From Paraplanobispora takensis (GTDB taxonomy: Bacteria > Actinomycetota > Actinomycetes > Streptosporangiales > Streptosporangiaceae): a DNA stretch of 64,000 nt. The stretch spans positions 60,362-124,361 of the forward strand of contig NZ_BOOK01000041.1 in NCBI RefSeq assembly GCF_016863195.1, in the 5' to 3' direction. Positions 24,857-33,894 of the stretch are shown here, piece after piece. The position numbers and the translations under genes were made by a program. The notes beneath the pieces were generated by a model. The model was not told where the DNA came from and ran no database searches. It worked only from the letters and a program-made list of their open reading frames with translations. Positions within the stretch are counted from its first letter, which is position 1. Every line of letters starts with the position of its first letter.

Positions 24857-26278
24857 GTGGCTGACATACATGATCTTACCGCCCTCGAGCAGGCGGCGGC
24901 CGTACGGCACAGGGAGATCTCGCCCGTCGAGATCACCGAGCACTACCTCGACCGCATCGCGCGCCTGGACCCCGAGGTCGGCGCCTACGTGACCGTGACC
25001 CCCGAACTCGCGCTGGAGCAGGCGCACAAGGCCGAGGCCAGGGTGCAGGCGGGGGACGACGCCTCGCCGCTCCTCGGGGTGCCGATCCCGATCAAGGATC
25101 TCAACCTGGTCAAGGACGTGCCGATCCACTTCGGCTCGGCGACCTACGACGACTTCATCGCCCCGGTGGACGACAGCGTGGTCGAGCGGCTCAGGGACGC
25201 CGGGACGATCATGCTCGGCAAGACGGCCACACCCGAGTTCGGCATGCCGTGCTACACCGAGACCTCCGTCTCGCCGCCGACCCGCAACCCGTGGGACCTG
25301 TCCCGCTCGGCCGGGGGCTCCAGCGGCGGCGCCGCGGCCGCGGTCGCGGCGGGCCTGGCGCCGGCGGCCCAGGGCAGCGACGGCGCGGGCTCCATCAGGA
25401 TCCCCGCCTCGGTCTGCGGGCTGTACGGCATCAAGCCCACCCGGGGCCGGATCAGCTTCGCCCCGATCATCCCCGACCTGGCCGGGCTGTCGACCAACGG
25501 CCCGCTGGCCAGGAACGTCGCCGACGCCGCCGCGCTGCTCGACGTGATGGCGCACAACAACCCCGGCGACCTCTACCACGCGCCGCCGCCGGAGCTCGGC
25601 TCCTTCACCGCCTACGCGGGCAGGGACCCGGGCCGGCTGCGGATCGCCCGCTACTGCGAGTCGGTCGTCCCCGGCGCGGAGCTGGACCCCGAGGTGCTCG
25701 CCGCCTACGAGCACGCCTCGGCGGAGCTGGCCGCCCTGGGGCACGAGGTGGTCGACATCGCGCCGCCGTTCTCGCCCGACACGGTGCCGCAGTTCGTCAC
25801 GCTCTGGTATGCCTTCGCGTGCATGCACCCGGTGGACCTCACCAAGCAGGACCGGCTGCGCCCGCTGACCGCCTGGCTGCGCGAGCGCGGCTTCGCGACC
25901 CCGGCGCCCGACTTCCTCCAGGCCCAGTCGTCGCTCCAGCTCGCCACCCGGTTCGGCCTGATGGTGACCGACGAGTACGACGCGGTGCTCACCCCGACCG
26001 TCACCGCCCCGCCCCGGCCGGTGGGCTGGTTCGAGGACGTGGACGGGCCGGAGGAGACCTTCGAGCGGATGAAGCGCTTCGCCGCCTTCCCCGCCATCTA
26101 CAACGTCAGCGGCCAGCCCGCGGTGAACCTCCCGCTGTACTGGACGGAGCAGGGCCTGCCGATCGGGGTCATGCTGGCCGGGCGCTTCGGCGGGGAGGGC
26201 ACGCTGATCTCGCTGTCGGCCCAGGTCGAGGCGGCCCGGGGAGGCTTCTGGAACGGGCGCAGGCCGCCGGCCTGGTAG
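24857..26278 (+). CDS. Amidase signature family enzyme
   Basis: A 473-residue amidase-signature hydrolase. The Ser-cisSer-Lys triad regions are recognisable: Lys in LLGVPIPIKDLNLV, and the Gly/Ser-rich signature SAGGSSGGAAAAVAAGLAP followed by SDGAGSIRIPASVCGLYGIK. It hydrolyses an amide; the substrate is unknown, and GatA is unlikely because no gatB/gatC is near. The GTG at 24857 is preferred over one three codons earlier because TACTGT (24844-24849) lies exactly 7 nt before it and no ribosome-binding site exists, predicting leaderless translation. The dyads at 24802-24825 may regulate it. Confidence 0.88.
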   Translation: MADIHDLTALEQAAAVRHREISPVEITEHYLDRIARLDPEVGAYVTVTPELALEQAHKAEARVQAGDDASPLLGVPIPIKDLNLVKDVPIHFGSATYDDFIAPVDDSVVERLRDAGTIMLGKTATPEFGMPCYTETSVSPPTRNPWDLSRSAGGSSGGAAAAVAAGLAPAAQGSDGAGSIRIPASVCGLYGIKPTRGRISFAPIIPDLAGLSTNGPLARNVADAAALLDVMAHNNPGDLYHAPPPELGSFTAYAGRDPGRLRIARYCESVVPGAELDPEVLAAYEHASAELAALGHEVVDIAPPFSPDTVPQFVTLWYAFACMHPVDLTKQDRLRPLTAWLRERGFATPAPDFLQAQSSLQLATRFGLMVTDEYDAVLTPTVTAPPRPVGWFEDVDGPEETFERMKRFAAFPAIYNVSGQPAVNLPLYWTEQGLPIGVMLAGRFGGEGTLISLSAQVEAARGGFWNGRRPPAW

Positions 26279-26288
26279 ACCGGCCCGG

Positions 26289-27245
26289 TCAGGGCACCCG
26301 CTCCCGCAGCAGGGTCACCAGGTGGGCGGCGATGTCGTCCAGCAGGGCCGAGACCGGGACGGGGGCGCCGGCCACGGCGGAGAACAGGCTGGGCAGCCCC
26401 GGCAGGGGGAAGCCGTCCTCCTCCGTGGCCGCCTTGCCCACCTCGGTCTTGGCCAGCGCGAGCCGGCTGCGCTCCCAGGCCTCCAGGACCTCCTCGGGGG
26501 AGGGCACGCCGAAGCCGTGCCCCACCGGGGCGGCGTGGCGCAGCCGTACCAGAGGGGTGTCGGCGAAGGCCAGCGCCACGCGTGAGCGCAGGGACAGGTC
26601 GTCGCGGAGGTCGGGCGCGACCCACTCCATCGCGGAGCAGGGGTTGCGGCAGGAGGCGACGCAGGTGGCCAGGGCCCCGGCCACCTGGCTGTGCTGCCGG
26701 TCGAAGTAGGCCCGCCAGCCCTCGGCCGGCTCCCCGGCCACCCGCAGGCTCCGGTTGGCGGCCGACTGCTCGGCCTTGGTGTGGTCGCACTCGCGGTCGC
26801 CGATCACGCCGAACCGGCTGCCGGGCGCGCCGAGCCCCGCCGGCCAGCGGACCGGGTCGCCCGCGTGGCCGAGCACCGGCTCGAAGGCGAGCAGCGGGAG
26901 ATACTCGCTGGCGATGTGCAGGGCGGCGACCATGGGGCTGAGTTCGCGCCGGTGCCAGCGGACCGCGATCACCTCCAGCAGCAGGCCGTAGGCCGGGCGC
27001 AGGGACTCCAGCGCGCCGCGCGGCTGCTCCCTGGGCGTCTGCGGCATGGTGCAGGCCCGGGCGCGCCGCCGCAGGACGGGCGGCACCTCACGCGCCTCGA
27101 CCGCGAAGTCCTCCGCGTCGAGGGACAGCAGCCGCTGCCCGAACTCGCAGACCGCCATGATCTCCGGGTCCTCGGTGAGGACCTCCAGGTCGGCGAAGGC
27201 GTGTCGCCTGGCGAGTATGACCAGCAGGTCCTGTACCGAGTTCAC
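26289..27245 (-). CDS. Conserved-type hypothetical protein
   Basis: A 318-residue soluble protein that I do not recognise. It is mostly helical, with no signal peptide or membrane segment. Notable parts are the N-terminal VQDLLVILARRHAFADLEVL, a Trp/His-containing centre (AVRWHRRELSPMVAALHIAS) and a Cys-containing segment CVASCRNPCSAMEW at about residues 190-203 that could bind a metal. The C-terminal helix LLDDIAAHLVTLLRERVP is amphipathic. The start is GTG at 27245. It converges with the amidase (10 bp between stops) and is followed upstream by the pepN terminator region. Codon usage is typical of the chromosome. Confidence 0.7.
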   Translation of the reverse strand: MNSVQDLLVILARRHAFADLEVLTEDPEIMAVCEFGQRLLSLDAEDFAVEAREVPPVLRRRARACTMPQTPREQPRGALESLRPAYGLLLEVIAVRWHRRELSPMVAALHIASEYLPLLAFEPVLGHAGDPVRWPAGLGAPGSRFGVIGDRECDHTKAEQSAANRSLRVAGEPAEGWRAYFDRQHSQVAGALATCVASCRNPCSAMEWVAPDLRDDLSLRSRVALAFADTPLVRLRHAAPVGHGFGVPSPEEVLEAWERSRLALAKTEVGKAATEEDGFPLPGLPSLFSAVAGAPVPVSALLDDIAAHLVTLLRERVP

Positions 27246-27340
27246 GATCAGACGATCTCACGTTCTCCGAGGTCCTCGCGGGGGAGAGCGTGCCCGCCTC
27301 CCCGCGCCCGTCACCGGGAATGCTATGCGGGAACGGCGAC

Positions 27341-27364
27341 GCCCCCGCCGTCGGCGGCGGGGGC
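27341..27364 (-). terminator. Terminator hairpin of pepN
   Basis: GCCCCCGCCG (27341-27350) pairs with CGGCGGGGGC (27355-27364) around TCGG, about 50 bp after the pepN stop. The following GGGGGC repeats allow alternative pairing. Confidence 0.55.
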
Positions 27365-27412
27365 GGGGGCGGGGGCGTCACACGGTCCCGTGCCGGTCGC
27401 ACGGTCCCCACC

Positions 27413-29977
27413 TCAGGAGGAGGCGTCCTTGGCCTGGGCGCGCAGGGCGCGGCGCACGCCGTCGGCGCCCTCCACGAGCAGGCGCTTGAGCGCGTGCGGC
27501 GGCCGGCTCTCCTCGATCAGCCGCTCGGTCTTGGCCACCGTCTCCTGGGAGATCGCCAGCACCGGGTAGCAGCCGTTGGCGAAGCTCTGGGCGCTGTCGG
27601 AGGTCCAGGCCTCCCAGATGCGGCCGATCTCGGCGAAGTAGCGGTCGGCGTAGGGCTCCAGCAGCTCCGGGTGGCGCGGGTCCATGAAGCCGAGGATCGT
27701 CGAGCGGAGCAGGGCGCCGCTCAGCTTGCCCTCGGTCATGGTCTGCCAGGCGGCGGCCTTGGCCTCGGCCGTCGGGATCGAGGCCCGGGACATGGCGGCC
27801 GAGCGCTCGCCGGTGGCGGTGGCGTCGCGCAGCAGCTCGTCGGCGATCTGCTCGTCGCCGAACACGCCGCCGGAGACCAGGGCCTGGATGAGCGTCCAGC
27901 GCAGGTCCGCGTCGACGGTCAGCCCCTGGAGCACCGTCGTGCCCTCCAGCAGGCCCTTCAGGAACGTCAGGTCCTCCTCGGAGGAGGCCACCGCGGTGAG
28001 GGCGTTGAGATAGGCGAGCTGGTGGTCGGAGCCGGGCGCGGCCGTCTCGACCAGGGTGCGCAGCGCCGAGGCCTGCAGGGCCAGACCCCGGGTGCGCCAG
28101 GCGGGGTCGGCGTACTGCTGGGTGGCCAGGCGGGCCTGGCGGAGCACGGTCTGGGCGACGGTGATGTCCTTGATGGACTCGATGCCCGACAGCACCAGCG
28201 CGACGTAGTCGCGGGTGGACATCTCGGCGTCCCGGGTCATGTCCCAGGCGGCCGACCAGCACAGCGCCCGGGGCAGGGACTCGCGGAACTTGGCGATGCC
28301 GCCCTCGACCAGGGTGCGCAGCGAGCGCTCGTCCAGCCGGATCTTGGCGTAGGTCAGGTCGTCGTCGTTGAGCAGGACCAGGTCGGGCTGGACCTCGCCG
28401 ACCAGCTCGGCCACGGCGGTGCGGGCGCCGACCACGTCGAGCTCCACCCGCTTGACCCGCACCAGGGCGTCGTCCTGCAGGGAGTACAGGCCGATGGCGA
28501 CGCGGTGCGAGCGCAGCGTCGGATAGTCGGCCGGGGCCTCCTGCAGCACGGAGAAGCCGGTGAAGCGGCCCTCGTCGTCGACCTCGAAGGCCGGGCGCAG
28601 GGTGTTGACCCAGGAGGTCTCCAGCCACTCCTTCGACCACGACGACAGGTCGCGCCCGCTGGTGCGCTCGAGCGCCGACAGCAGGTCCGACAGCTCGGTG
28701 TTGCCCCAGGCGTGCTCGTTGAAGTAGTCGCGGACGCCGGCCAGGAAGTTGTCCAGGCCCACGTAGGCCACCAGCTGCTTGAGGACCGAGGCGCCCTTGG
28801 CGTAGGTGATGCCGTCGAAGTTGACCTCGACCGCGTGCATGTCGACGATGTCGGCGGCGATCGGGTGGGTGGAGGGCAGCTGGTCCTGGCGGTAGGCCCA
28901 GGCCTTCTCCACGTTGGCGAAGGTCGTCCAGGCGCCCTGGCCCCAGCGGGTGGCCTCGGCCTGGCACAGCACCGAGGCGTAGGTGGCGAAGGACTCGTTC
29001 AGCCACAGGTCGTCCCACCAGCGCATGGTGACCAGGTCGCCGAACCACATGTGCGCCATCTCGTGCAGGATCGTCTCGGCGCGGCGCTCGACGACGGCGT
29101 CGGTCACGCGCGAACGGAAGACGTAGTCCTCCAGGAACGTCACGCACCCGGCGTTCTCCATCGCGCCGGCGTTGAACTCCGGCACGAACAGCTGGTCGTA
29201 CTTGCCGAACGGGTAGCGGATGCCGAAGATCCGGTGGAAGAAGTCGAAGCCCTGCCGCGTGATCTCGAAGAGGTTGTCGGCGTCGAGGTGCTCGGCGAGC
29301 GAGGCCCGGCAGTACAGGCCCAGCGGGATGCCGTCGTGCTCGGAGGTCACCTTGTGGTACGGCCCGGCGCACAGGGCGGTGATGTAGGTCGACATCACCG
29401 GGGTCGGCGGGAAGTGCCAGCGCCTGGCGTCCTGGAGCGCGCCGTGCTTGCCGCGGTGGCCCTCCAGATCCTCCATCCGGTCGGGCGCGGCGTTGGAGAC
29501 GACCTCCCAGTAGGAGGGCGCGAGCACGGTCAGCTCGAAGGTCGCCTTCAGGTCGGGCTGGTCGAAGCAGGCGTACATGCGGTGCGCGTCGGCCGTCTCG
29601 AACTGGCTGTGCAGGTAGACGTTCTTGTCGACGGGGTCGACGAACCGGTGCAGGCCCTCGCCGGTGCGCATGTAGGAGCAGTCGGCGTCGACGCGCAGCT
29701 CGTTGTCCTCGGCCAGGCCCGGCAGCGGGAGCCGCCCGGTCTCCGGGTCGTAGGTGGTGACATCCAGCTCGACGCCGTTCAGGACGGCACTGCGCAGCCT
29801 GGCGCCGGCCAGGTCGATGAAGGTCTCCGCACCCGCGCGGTCGCTGGTGAAGCGGACCGTGGTGATGCTCTCGAAGCGCTCCTCCCCCTCGGTGAGGTCG
29901 AGCTCCACCGCATACGACTGCACGCTGAGCAGACGTGCGCGCTCGCGGGCTTCGTCACGGGTCAGATTGCCTGCCAC
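27413..29977 (-). CDS. pepN: Aminopeptidase N (M1 family)
   Basis: An 854-residue zinc metallopeptidase that removes N-terminal residues from peptides in the cytoplasm. The N-terminal beta domain is followed by the exopeptidase motif GAMEN (NAGAMENAG) and the zinc site HEMAHMWFGD-x18-E (the third ligand in NESFATY). The C-terminal helical ERAP1-like domain (LVLLNDDDLTYAKIRLDE onward) completes the actinobacterial/Streptomyces PepN architecture. Length fits that of S. lividans PepN. The start is GTG at 29977. It is divergent from the DsbA-like gene; 222 bp between them hold the promoters. Confidence 0.96.
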   Translation of the reverse strand: MAGNLTRDEARERARLLSVQSYAVELDLTEGEERFESITTVRFTSDRAGAETFIDLAGARLRSAVLNGVELDVTTYDPETGRLPLPGLAEDNELRVDADCSYMRTGEGLHRFVDPVDKNVYLHSQFETADAHRMYACFDQPDLKATFELTVLAPSYWEVVSNAAPDRMEDLEGHRGKHGALQDARRWHFPPTPVMSTYITALCAGPYHKVTSEHDGIPLGLYCRASLAEHLDADNLFEITRQGFDFFHRIFGIRYPFGKYDQLFVPEFNAGAMENAGCVTFLEDYVFRSRVTDAVVERRAETILHEMAHMWFGDLVTMRWWDDLWLNESFATYASVLCQAEATRWGQGAWTTFANVEKAWAYRQDQLPSTHPIAADIVDMHAVEVNFDGITYAKGASVLKQLVAYVGLDNFLAGVRDYFNEHAWGNTELSDLLSALERTSGRDLSSWSKEWLETSWVNTLRPAFEVDDEGRFTGFSVLQEAPADYPTLRSHRVAIGLYSLQDDALVRVKRVELDVVGARTAVAELVGEVQPDLVLLNDDDLTYAKIRLDERSLRTLVEGGIAKFRESLPRALCWSAAWDMTRDAEMSTRDYVALVLSGIESIKDITVAQTVLRQARLATQQYADPAWRTRGLALQASALRTLVETAAPGSDHQLAYLNALTAVASSEEDLTFLKGLLEGTTVLQGLTVDADLRWTLIQALVSGGVFGDEQIADELLRDATATGERSAAMSRASIPTAEAKAAAWQTMTEGKLSGALLRSTILGFMDPRHPELLEPYADRYFAEIGRIWEAWTSDSAQSFANGCYPVLAISQETVAKTERLIEESRPPHALKRLLVEGADGVRRALRAQAKDASS

Positions 29978-30199
29978 TACCGCTCCCTCGTCACGACGTC
30001 CTTCGCTCCCTTGCGAAGGGCTGCCTGAATCCTGCCATGGGAGGCGGGAGAACGCCGCCCCGGAGGCGTACCCACCGAGTTGATCACTACATATGAGGAT
30101 AAAAGGGACTGGCGTGGCAATAATCCGGCAACGGAATACGGGCGGAGGCCCTCAGGTTGTTGCGAGGCGGAATGTCTCCTTGACGAGGAAGTTGGACAC

Positions 30200-30820
30200 A
30201 TGACTGAGCGCACGCCGGTCGACCTCTGGTTCGACCCGTTCTGTCCCTTCGCCTGGATGACCTCGCGCTGGCTGCTCGAGGTGGAGAAGGTGCGGCCCGT
30301 CGAGCCGCGCTGGCACATCATGAGCCTGAACATCCTCAACGAGGACAAGGACATCCCCGACACCTACCGCGAGATGATCGCCAAGGCGATCGGGCCGGTC
30401 CGCGTGGTCGCCGCGGTCCAGGAGAAGTACGACTCCGAGACCGTCGGCCGCCTGTACACCGAGCTCGGCGTGCGGTTCCACAACCAGGGCAGGGTCAAGC
30501 AGCTCGACACCCTGCGCGAGACGGTCGAGGAGGCCCTGGAGGCCGCCGGGCTGGACCGCTCGTTCGCCGACGCCATGGACTCCGAGGACTACGACGAGTC
30601 GCTGCGCGCCTCGCACGACGACGGCATCAACCGGGTCGGCCAGGAGGTCGGCACCCCGGTGATCGCGGTCGGCGACGTCGCCTTCTTCGGTCCCGTCATC
30701 TCGCCCGCGCCCAAGGGCGAGGAGGCCGGCCGCCTGTGGGACGGCGTCCACGCGGTCGCGGGCTTCGACGGCTTCTTCGAGCTCAAGCGCTCCCGCACCC
30801 GGCCGCCGATCTTCGACTGA
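30200..30820 (+). CDS. DsbA-like thioredoxin-fold protein, Rv2466c family
   Basis: A 206-residue DsbA-superfamily protein: thioredoxin fold with a helical insert, resembling the mycothiol-dependent nitroreductase/oxidoreductase Rv2466c family (LWFDPFCPFAWMTSRWLLEV at the start, GTPVIAVGDVAFFGPV at the cis-Pro loop). The active site is C15-P-F-A18, so the resolving cysteine of the CPWC form is absent, implying a monothiol mechanism with mycothiol. The ATG at 30200 follows GAGGAAG; 40 in-frame upstream codons are unlikely to be translated. It is likely involved in redox reduction of nitro compounds or mixed disulfides. A 12-bp hairpin terminator follows. Confidence 0.85.
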   Translation: MTERTPVDLWFDPFCPFAWMTSRWLLEVEKVRPVEPRWHIMSLNILNEDKDIPDTYREMIAKAIGPVRVVAAVQEKYDSETVGRLYTELGVRFHNQGRVKQLDTLRETVEEALEAAGLDRSFADAMDSEDYDESLRASHDDGINRVGQEVGTPVIAVGDVAFFGPVISPAPKGEEAGRLWDGVHAVAGFDGFFELKRSRTRPPIFD

Positions 30821-30829
30821 GCCGCGTGG

Positions 30830-30857
30830 CCGTGGCGGGGCGCCCGCCCCGCCACGG
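30830..30857 (+). terminator. Terminator hairpin after the DsbA-like gene
   Basis: A 12-bp perfect stem CCGTGGCGGGGC / GCCCCGCCACGG with a GCCC loop starts 10 nt after the stop codon. Confidence 0.7.
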
Positions 30858-31055
30858 TGCAAGTCCAGACATCACGAGTTTTTAAGGATCCTGAGCATTT
30901 CCTCCGGATCTGGACACTTCGTCGTACGCTCCTGTCAGGAGGCGGCCCCGGGCCCGCCCCGGCGAGGGGTGTACTTACTGTGTGTAATGCATACGACACG
31001 CTGAGTAATCAATGGGGCTCTCGCCTTCTCACGTTCCGCGCGTAAGGATGAAGGC

Positions 31056-32465
31056 ATGCGTCACCTTTACCTGAACGGAGCTTGGCAGGCCTCGGCCTCG
31101 GGCGAGAGCATCGACGTGGTCAACCCCGCCACCGAGGAACTGATCGATCGGGTGCCGGCGGGATCGCCCGCGGACGTCGAGGCCGCCGTGGCCGCCGCCA
31201 GGGCCGCCCTGCCCATGTGGTCCGCCACGGCCCCCGCCGAGCGGGGCAAGCTCCTGGCCGCCGCCGCCGACCTGCTGCACGAGCGAGCCGACCAGATCGC
31301 CAGGATCGTCTCCACCGACATGGGCGCCCCGTACGGCCTGGCGACGAAGGTGCAGACGCTGATGCCCGCCGGGGTCCTGGCCTCCTACGCGAGCCTGACC
31401 GAGACCTACGACTTCGACACCAAGAGGATCGGCAGCTCCTGGGTCCTGCGGGAGCCGGTCGGCGTGGTCGGCGCCATCACGCCGTGGAACTACCCGCTCC
31501 ACCAGATCGTGTGCAAGGTCGGGCCGGCGCTCGCCGCGGGCTGCACGGTCGTGCTCAAGCCCAGCGAGGTGGCGCCGCTGGTGGCCTTCGCGCTGGCCGG
31601 GATCTTCGACGAGGTCGGCCTGCCCCCCGGCGTGCTCAACATGGTGAGCGGCCACGGGCCGGTGATCGGCGAGGCCATCGCCGCCCACCCCGACGTGGAC
31701 ATGGTCTCCTTCACCGGCTCCACCCGCGCGGGCCGCCGGGTCGCCGCGCTCGCCGCCGAGACGGTCAAGCGGGTGGCGCTGGAGCTCGGCGGCAAGTCGG
31801 CCAGCGTGATCCTGCCCGGCGCCGACCTGCAGACCGCGGTCAAGGCGACGGTGGCCAACGCCTTCATCAACTCGGGCCAGACCTGCTCCGCCTGGACCCG
31901 CATGATCGTCCATCGGGACCAGTACGACGAGGCCGTCGCCCTCGCCGCCCAGGCCGCCGCCAAGTACACCGTGGGCGACCCCTTCGACGAGGGCACCAGG
32001 CTCGGCCCGCTGGTCTCGGCCGTGCAGCGCGACCGGGTCGTGCGCTACATCAACCGCGGTCAGGAGGAGGGCGCGCGGCTGGTCGCCGGCGGCACCGACC
32101 GCCCGCTCGACCGGGGGTTCTACGTGGAGCCCACGGTCTTCGCCGGGGTGGAGCCCGGCATGGTGATCGAGCAGGAGGAGATCTTCGGCCCCGTCCTGGC
32201 GGTCATCCCCTACACCAGGGGCGAGGACGAGGCCGTCTCCATCGCCAACGGCACGCCGTACGGCCTGGCGGGCGCGGTGTGGGCGGACAGCGAGGACAAC
32301 GCGGTCTCCGTGGCCCGGCGTCTGCGCACCGGTCAGGTGGCGATCAACGGCGGCCGGTTCAACCCGCTGGCGCCCTTCGGCGGCTACAAGCAGTCGGGCA
32401 TCGGGCGCGAGCTGGGCGAGTTCGGCCTGGAGGAGTACCTGGAGACCAAGTCCCTCCAGATGTGA
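31056..32465 (+). CDS. NAD(P)-dependent aldehyde dehydrogenase
   Basis: A 469-residue class I/II-type aldehyde dehydrogenase. The cofactor and catalytic motifs are present: [20 protein letters not shown], the Glu motif [12 protein letters not shown], the nucleophile Cys in [11 protein letters not shown] and the [10 protein letters not shown] segment. It oxidises an aldehyde to the acid; the substrate cannot be inferred, and neighbours give no pathway. Length is typical. The start is ATG at 31056 with AAGGATGAAGGC immediately upstream. It converges with def (16 bp between stops). The promoter region includes a TTTTTAAGGATCC stretch near 30880. Confidence 0.93.
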   Translation: MRHLYLNGAWQASASGESIDVVNPATEELIDRVPAGSPADVEAAVAAARAALPMWSATAPAERGKLLAAAADLLHERADQIARIVSTDMGAPYGLATKVQTLMPAGVLASYASLTETYDFDTKRIGSSWVLREPVGVVGAITPWNYPLHQIVCKVGPALAAGCTVVLKPSEVAPLVAFALAGIFDEVGLPPGVLNMVSGHGPVIGEAIAAHPDVDMVSFTGSTRAGRRVAALAAETVKRVALELGGKSASVILPGADLQTAVKATVANAFINSGQTCSAWTRMIVHRDQYDEAVALAAQAAAKYTVGDPFDEGTRLGPLVSAVQRDRVVRYINRGQEEGARLVAGGTDRPLDRGFYVEPTVFAGVEPGMVIEQEEIFGPVLAVIPYTRGEDEAVSIANGTPYGLAGAVWADSEDNAVSVARRLRTGQVAINGGRFNPLAPFGGYKQSGIGRELGEFGLEEYLETKSLQM

Positions 32466-32481
32466 GGGCCGAAAGCGCCGG

Positions 32482-32970
32482 TCAGGGCGTCTGCAGCAGG
32501 ACCTTCCGCGCGGCGTCCTTGGCCAGCCGGTCGACGTAGAGCGAGCCGTTCACGTGGTCGGTCTCGTGCTGGAGGCAGCGGGCCAGCAGGCCGCGGGCCT
32601 TGAGCCGGACCGGGCGTCCCAGCCGGTCCACGCCGGTGACGGTGACCCCGGCGGCCCGGGGGGTCCTGGCGTAGATCGGCTTGCCGGTGTCGCGGCCGGG
32701 GACCGACAGGCAGCCCTCCTCGTCGACCACCACGGTGTCGTCGTCGACCGTCAGCTCGGGGTTGATCACGTGCCCCTTGCGGTTGCTGCAGTCGTAGACG
32801 AACAACCGCTTCGACACGCCGATCTGCGGACCCGCCAGCCCCACACCGTCGGCGGCGTACATCGCGGCGAACATCTCGTCGATCAGGTGGCGCAGGTCGC
32901 GGTCGAATTCGGTGACCGGCTCGGCGGGCGTGCGCAGGACGGGATCCCCGATCACTCGGATGTCACGCAT
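32482..32970 (-). CDS. def: Peptide deformylase
   Basis: A 162-residue metalloenzyme that removes the N-formyl group from nascent proteins. The three family motifs are present in order: GVGLAGPQIG (residues 42-51), EEGCLSVPG (Cys87 metal ligand) and QHETDHVNG (His135 and His139 ligands, Glu136 catalytic). Length matches type I actinobacterial deformylases. No fmt gene is adjacent, so this may be one of several def paralogues, common in actinomycetes. The ATG start at 32970 is preceded by AGAGAGAGCC. It is divergent from rpiB. Confidence 0.95.
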   Translation of the reverse strand: MRDIRVIGDPVLRTPAEPVTEFDRDLRHLIDEMFAAMYAADGVGLAGPQIGVSKRLFVYDCSNRKGHVINPELTVDDDTVVVDEEGCLSVPGRDTGKPIYARTPRAAGVTVTGVDRLGRPVRLKARGLLARCLQHETDHVNGSLYVDRLAKDAARKVLLQTP

Positions 32971-33068
32971 GTGGGGCTCTCTCTTGTAAGGGTTCCAATA
33001 GCGGACGGGCCATTACTCTAGCCGGGGTGGGCGTCGAGCGGGCCACCCATACCTGCGAAACTGGGCGG

Positions 33069-33536
33069 GTGCGTGTCTACATCGGTGCCGACCATGCCGG
33101 CTATGAGTTCAAGAACCACCTCGTCTCCTGGTTGAAGGAGCGCGGCCACGAGGTGACCGACTGCGGTCCCTTCGTCTACGACGCCGAGGACGACTACCCG
33201 CCGTTCGTGCTGCGCGCGGCCGAGGGCGTCGCCAAGGACCCGGGCAGCCTGGGGGTCGTCATCGGCGGCTCGGGCAACGGGGAGCAGATCGCGGCCAACA
33301 AGGTGCGCGGCGTCCGCGCGGCGCTGGCCTGGAGCGAGGACACCGCCAGGCTCGCCAGGGAGCACAACGACGCCAACGTGATCAGCGTGGGCGCCCGGAT
33401 GCACCCGCAGGAGGAGGCGACCGGGTTCGTCGAGACCTTCCTGGCCACGCCGTACTCCGGCGCCGACCGGCACACCCGCCGCATCGAGCAGCTGTCGTCG
33501 TACGAGACGACGGGCGAGCTCCCGCCGCTGCCCTGA
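33069..33536 (+). CDS. rpiB: Ribose-5-phosphate isomerase B
   Basis: A 155-residue RpiB/LacAB-family isomerase interconverting ribose-5-P and ribulose-5-P in the pentose phosphate pathway. Signatures are RVYIGADHAGYEFKNHL at the start and GGSGNGEQIAANKVRGVRA at residues 68-86, with Glu after GNG as in the mycobacterial enzyme, where Glu replaces the catalytic Cys of the E. coli type. The GTG at 33069 gives the family N-terminus. An upstream GTG at 33027 is preceded by TACTCT at leaderless spacing and could be used, adding 14 residues. The gene stands alone. Confidence 0.93.
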   Translation: MRVYIGADHAGYEFKNHLVSWLKERGHEVTDCGPFVYDAEDDYPPFVLRAAEGVAKDPGSLGVVIGGSGNGEQIAANKVRGVRAALAWSEDTARLAREHNDANVISVGARMHPQEEATGFVETFLATPYSGADRHTRRIEQLSSYETTGELPPLP

Positions 33537-33591
33537 CCGTGTCCCGGCTTCCCCGGCCGTCCGCTCCCGCGGGGTTCGGCGGGCGGGGCCA

Positions 33592-33627
33592 CCGGGGCTG
33601 CCGGGGCTACCGGGGCTGCCGGGGCTA
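33592..33627. repeat. Four tandem 9-bp repeats
   Basis: CCGGGGCTG/CCGGGGCTA alternate four times (33592-33600, -33609, -33618, -33627), touching the stop codon of the small gene at 33625-33783. This is a slippage-type microsatellite. Confidence 0.85.
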
Positions 33628-33783
33628 CTTGGTGTCGCGGCCGCGGCGGGGCTGCTCCCTGCGCGGGGTCTCATCGCGCAGGGGGCGCCGGTCCGCGGCC
33701 TCCTGCTGCTCCTGGGAGGGCCGGGACACGTCCCGGGCCCGCATCGCGGTGAGCGAGGTGATCTGCAAGCTCTGCAGTGCCAT
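33625..33783 (-). CDS. Possible 52-residue conserved-type small protein
   Basis: The ATG at 33783 starts a frame MALQSLQITSLTAMRARDVS followed by a charged tail (RPSQEQQEAADRRP, ending RRGRDTK). The segment AMRARDVSRPS is of a kind I associate from memory with small uncharacterised actinomycete proteins, so I call it with moderate confidence. It has no membrane segment or known motif; the C-terminus is strongly basic. The ribosome-binding site is weak (GTGGCGGC). The stop codon abuts a tandem 9-bp repeat. A longer in-frame start adds 27 low-complexity residues and is not preferred. Confidence 0.45.
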   Translation of the reverse strand: MALQSLQITSLTAMRARDVSRPSQEQQEAADRRPLRDETPRREQPRRGRDTK

Positions 33784-33894
33784 GCCGCCACGATAACCCG
33801 CGGGCACACCCCTTTCGAAGGACGCGCGGGCGCGCCCGCCCCCGTCCGCGGCCCGGTCCCGCAAGACCGGGCCCGCTCAGGGCATCGGGCCCTC

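Noticed and set aside
27290..30028. 912-codon plus-strand frame
   Set aside because: Antisense shadow of pepN with no domain.
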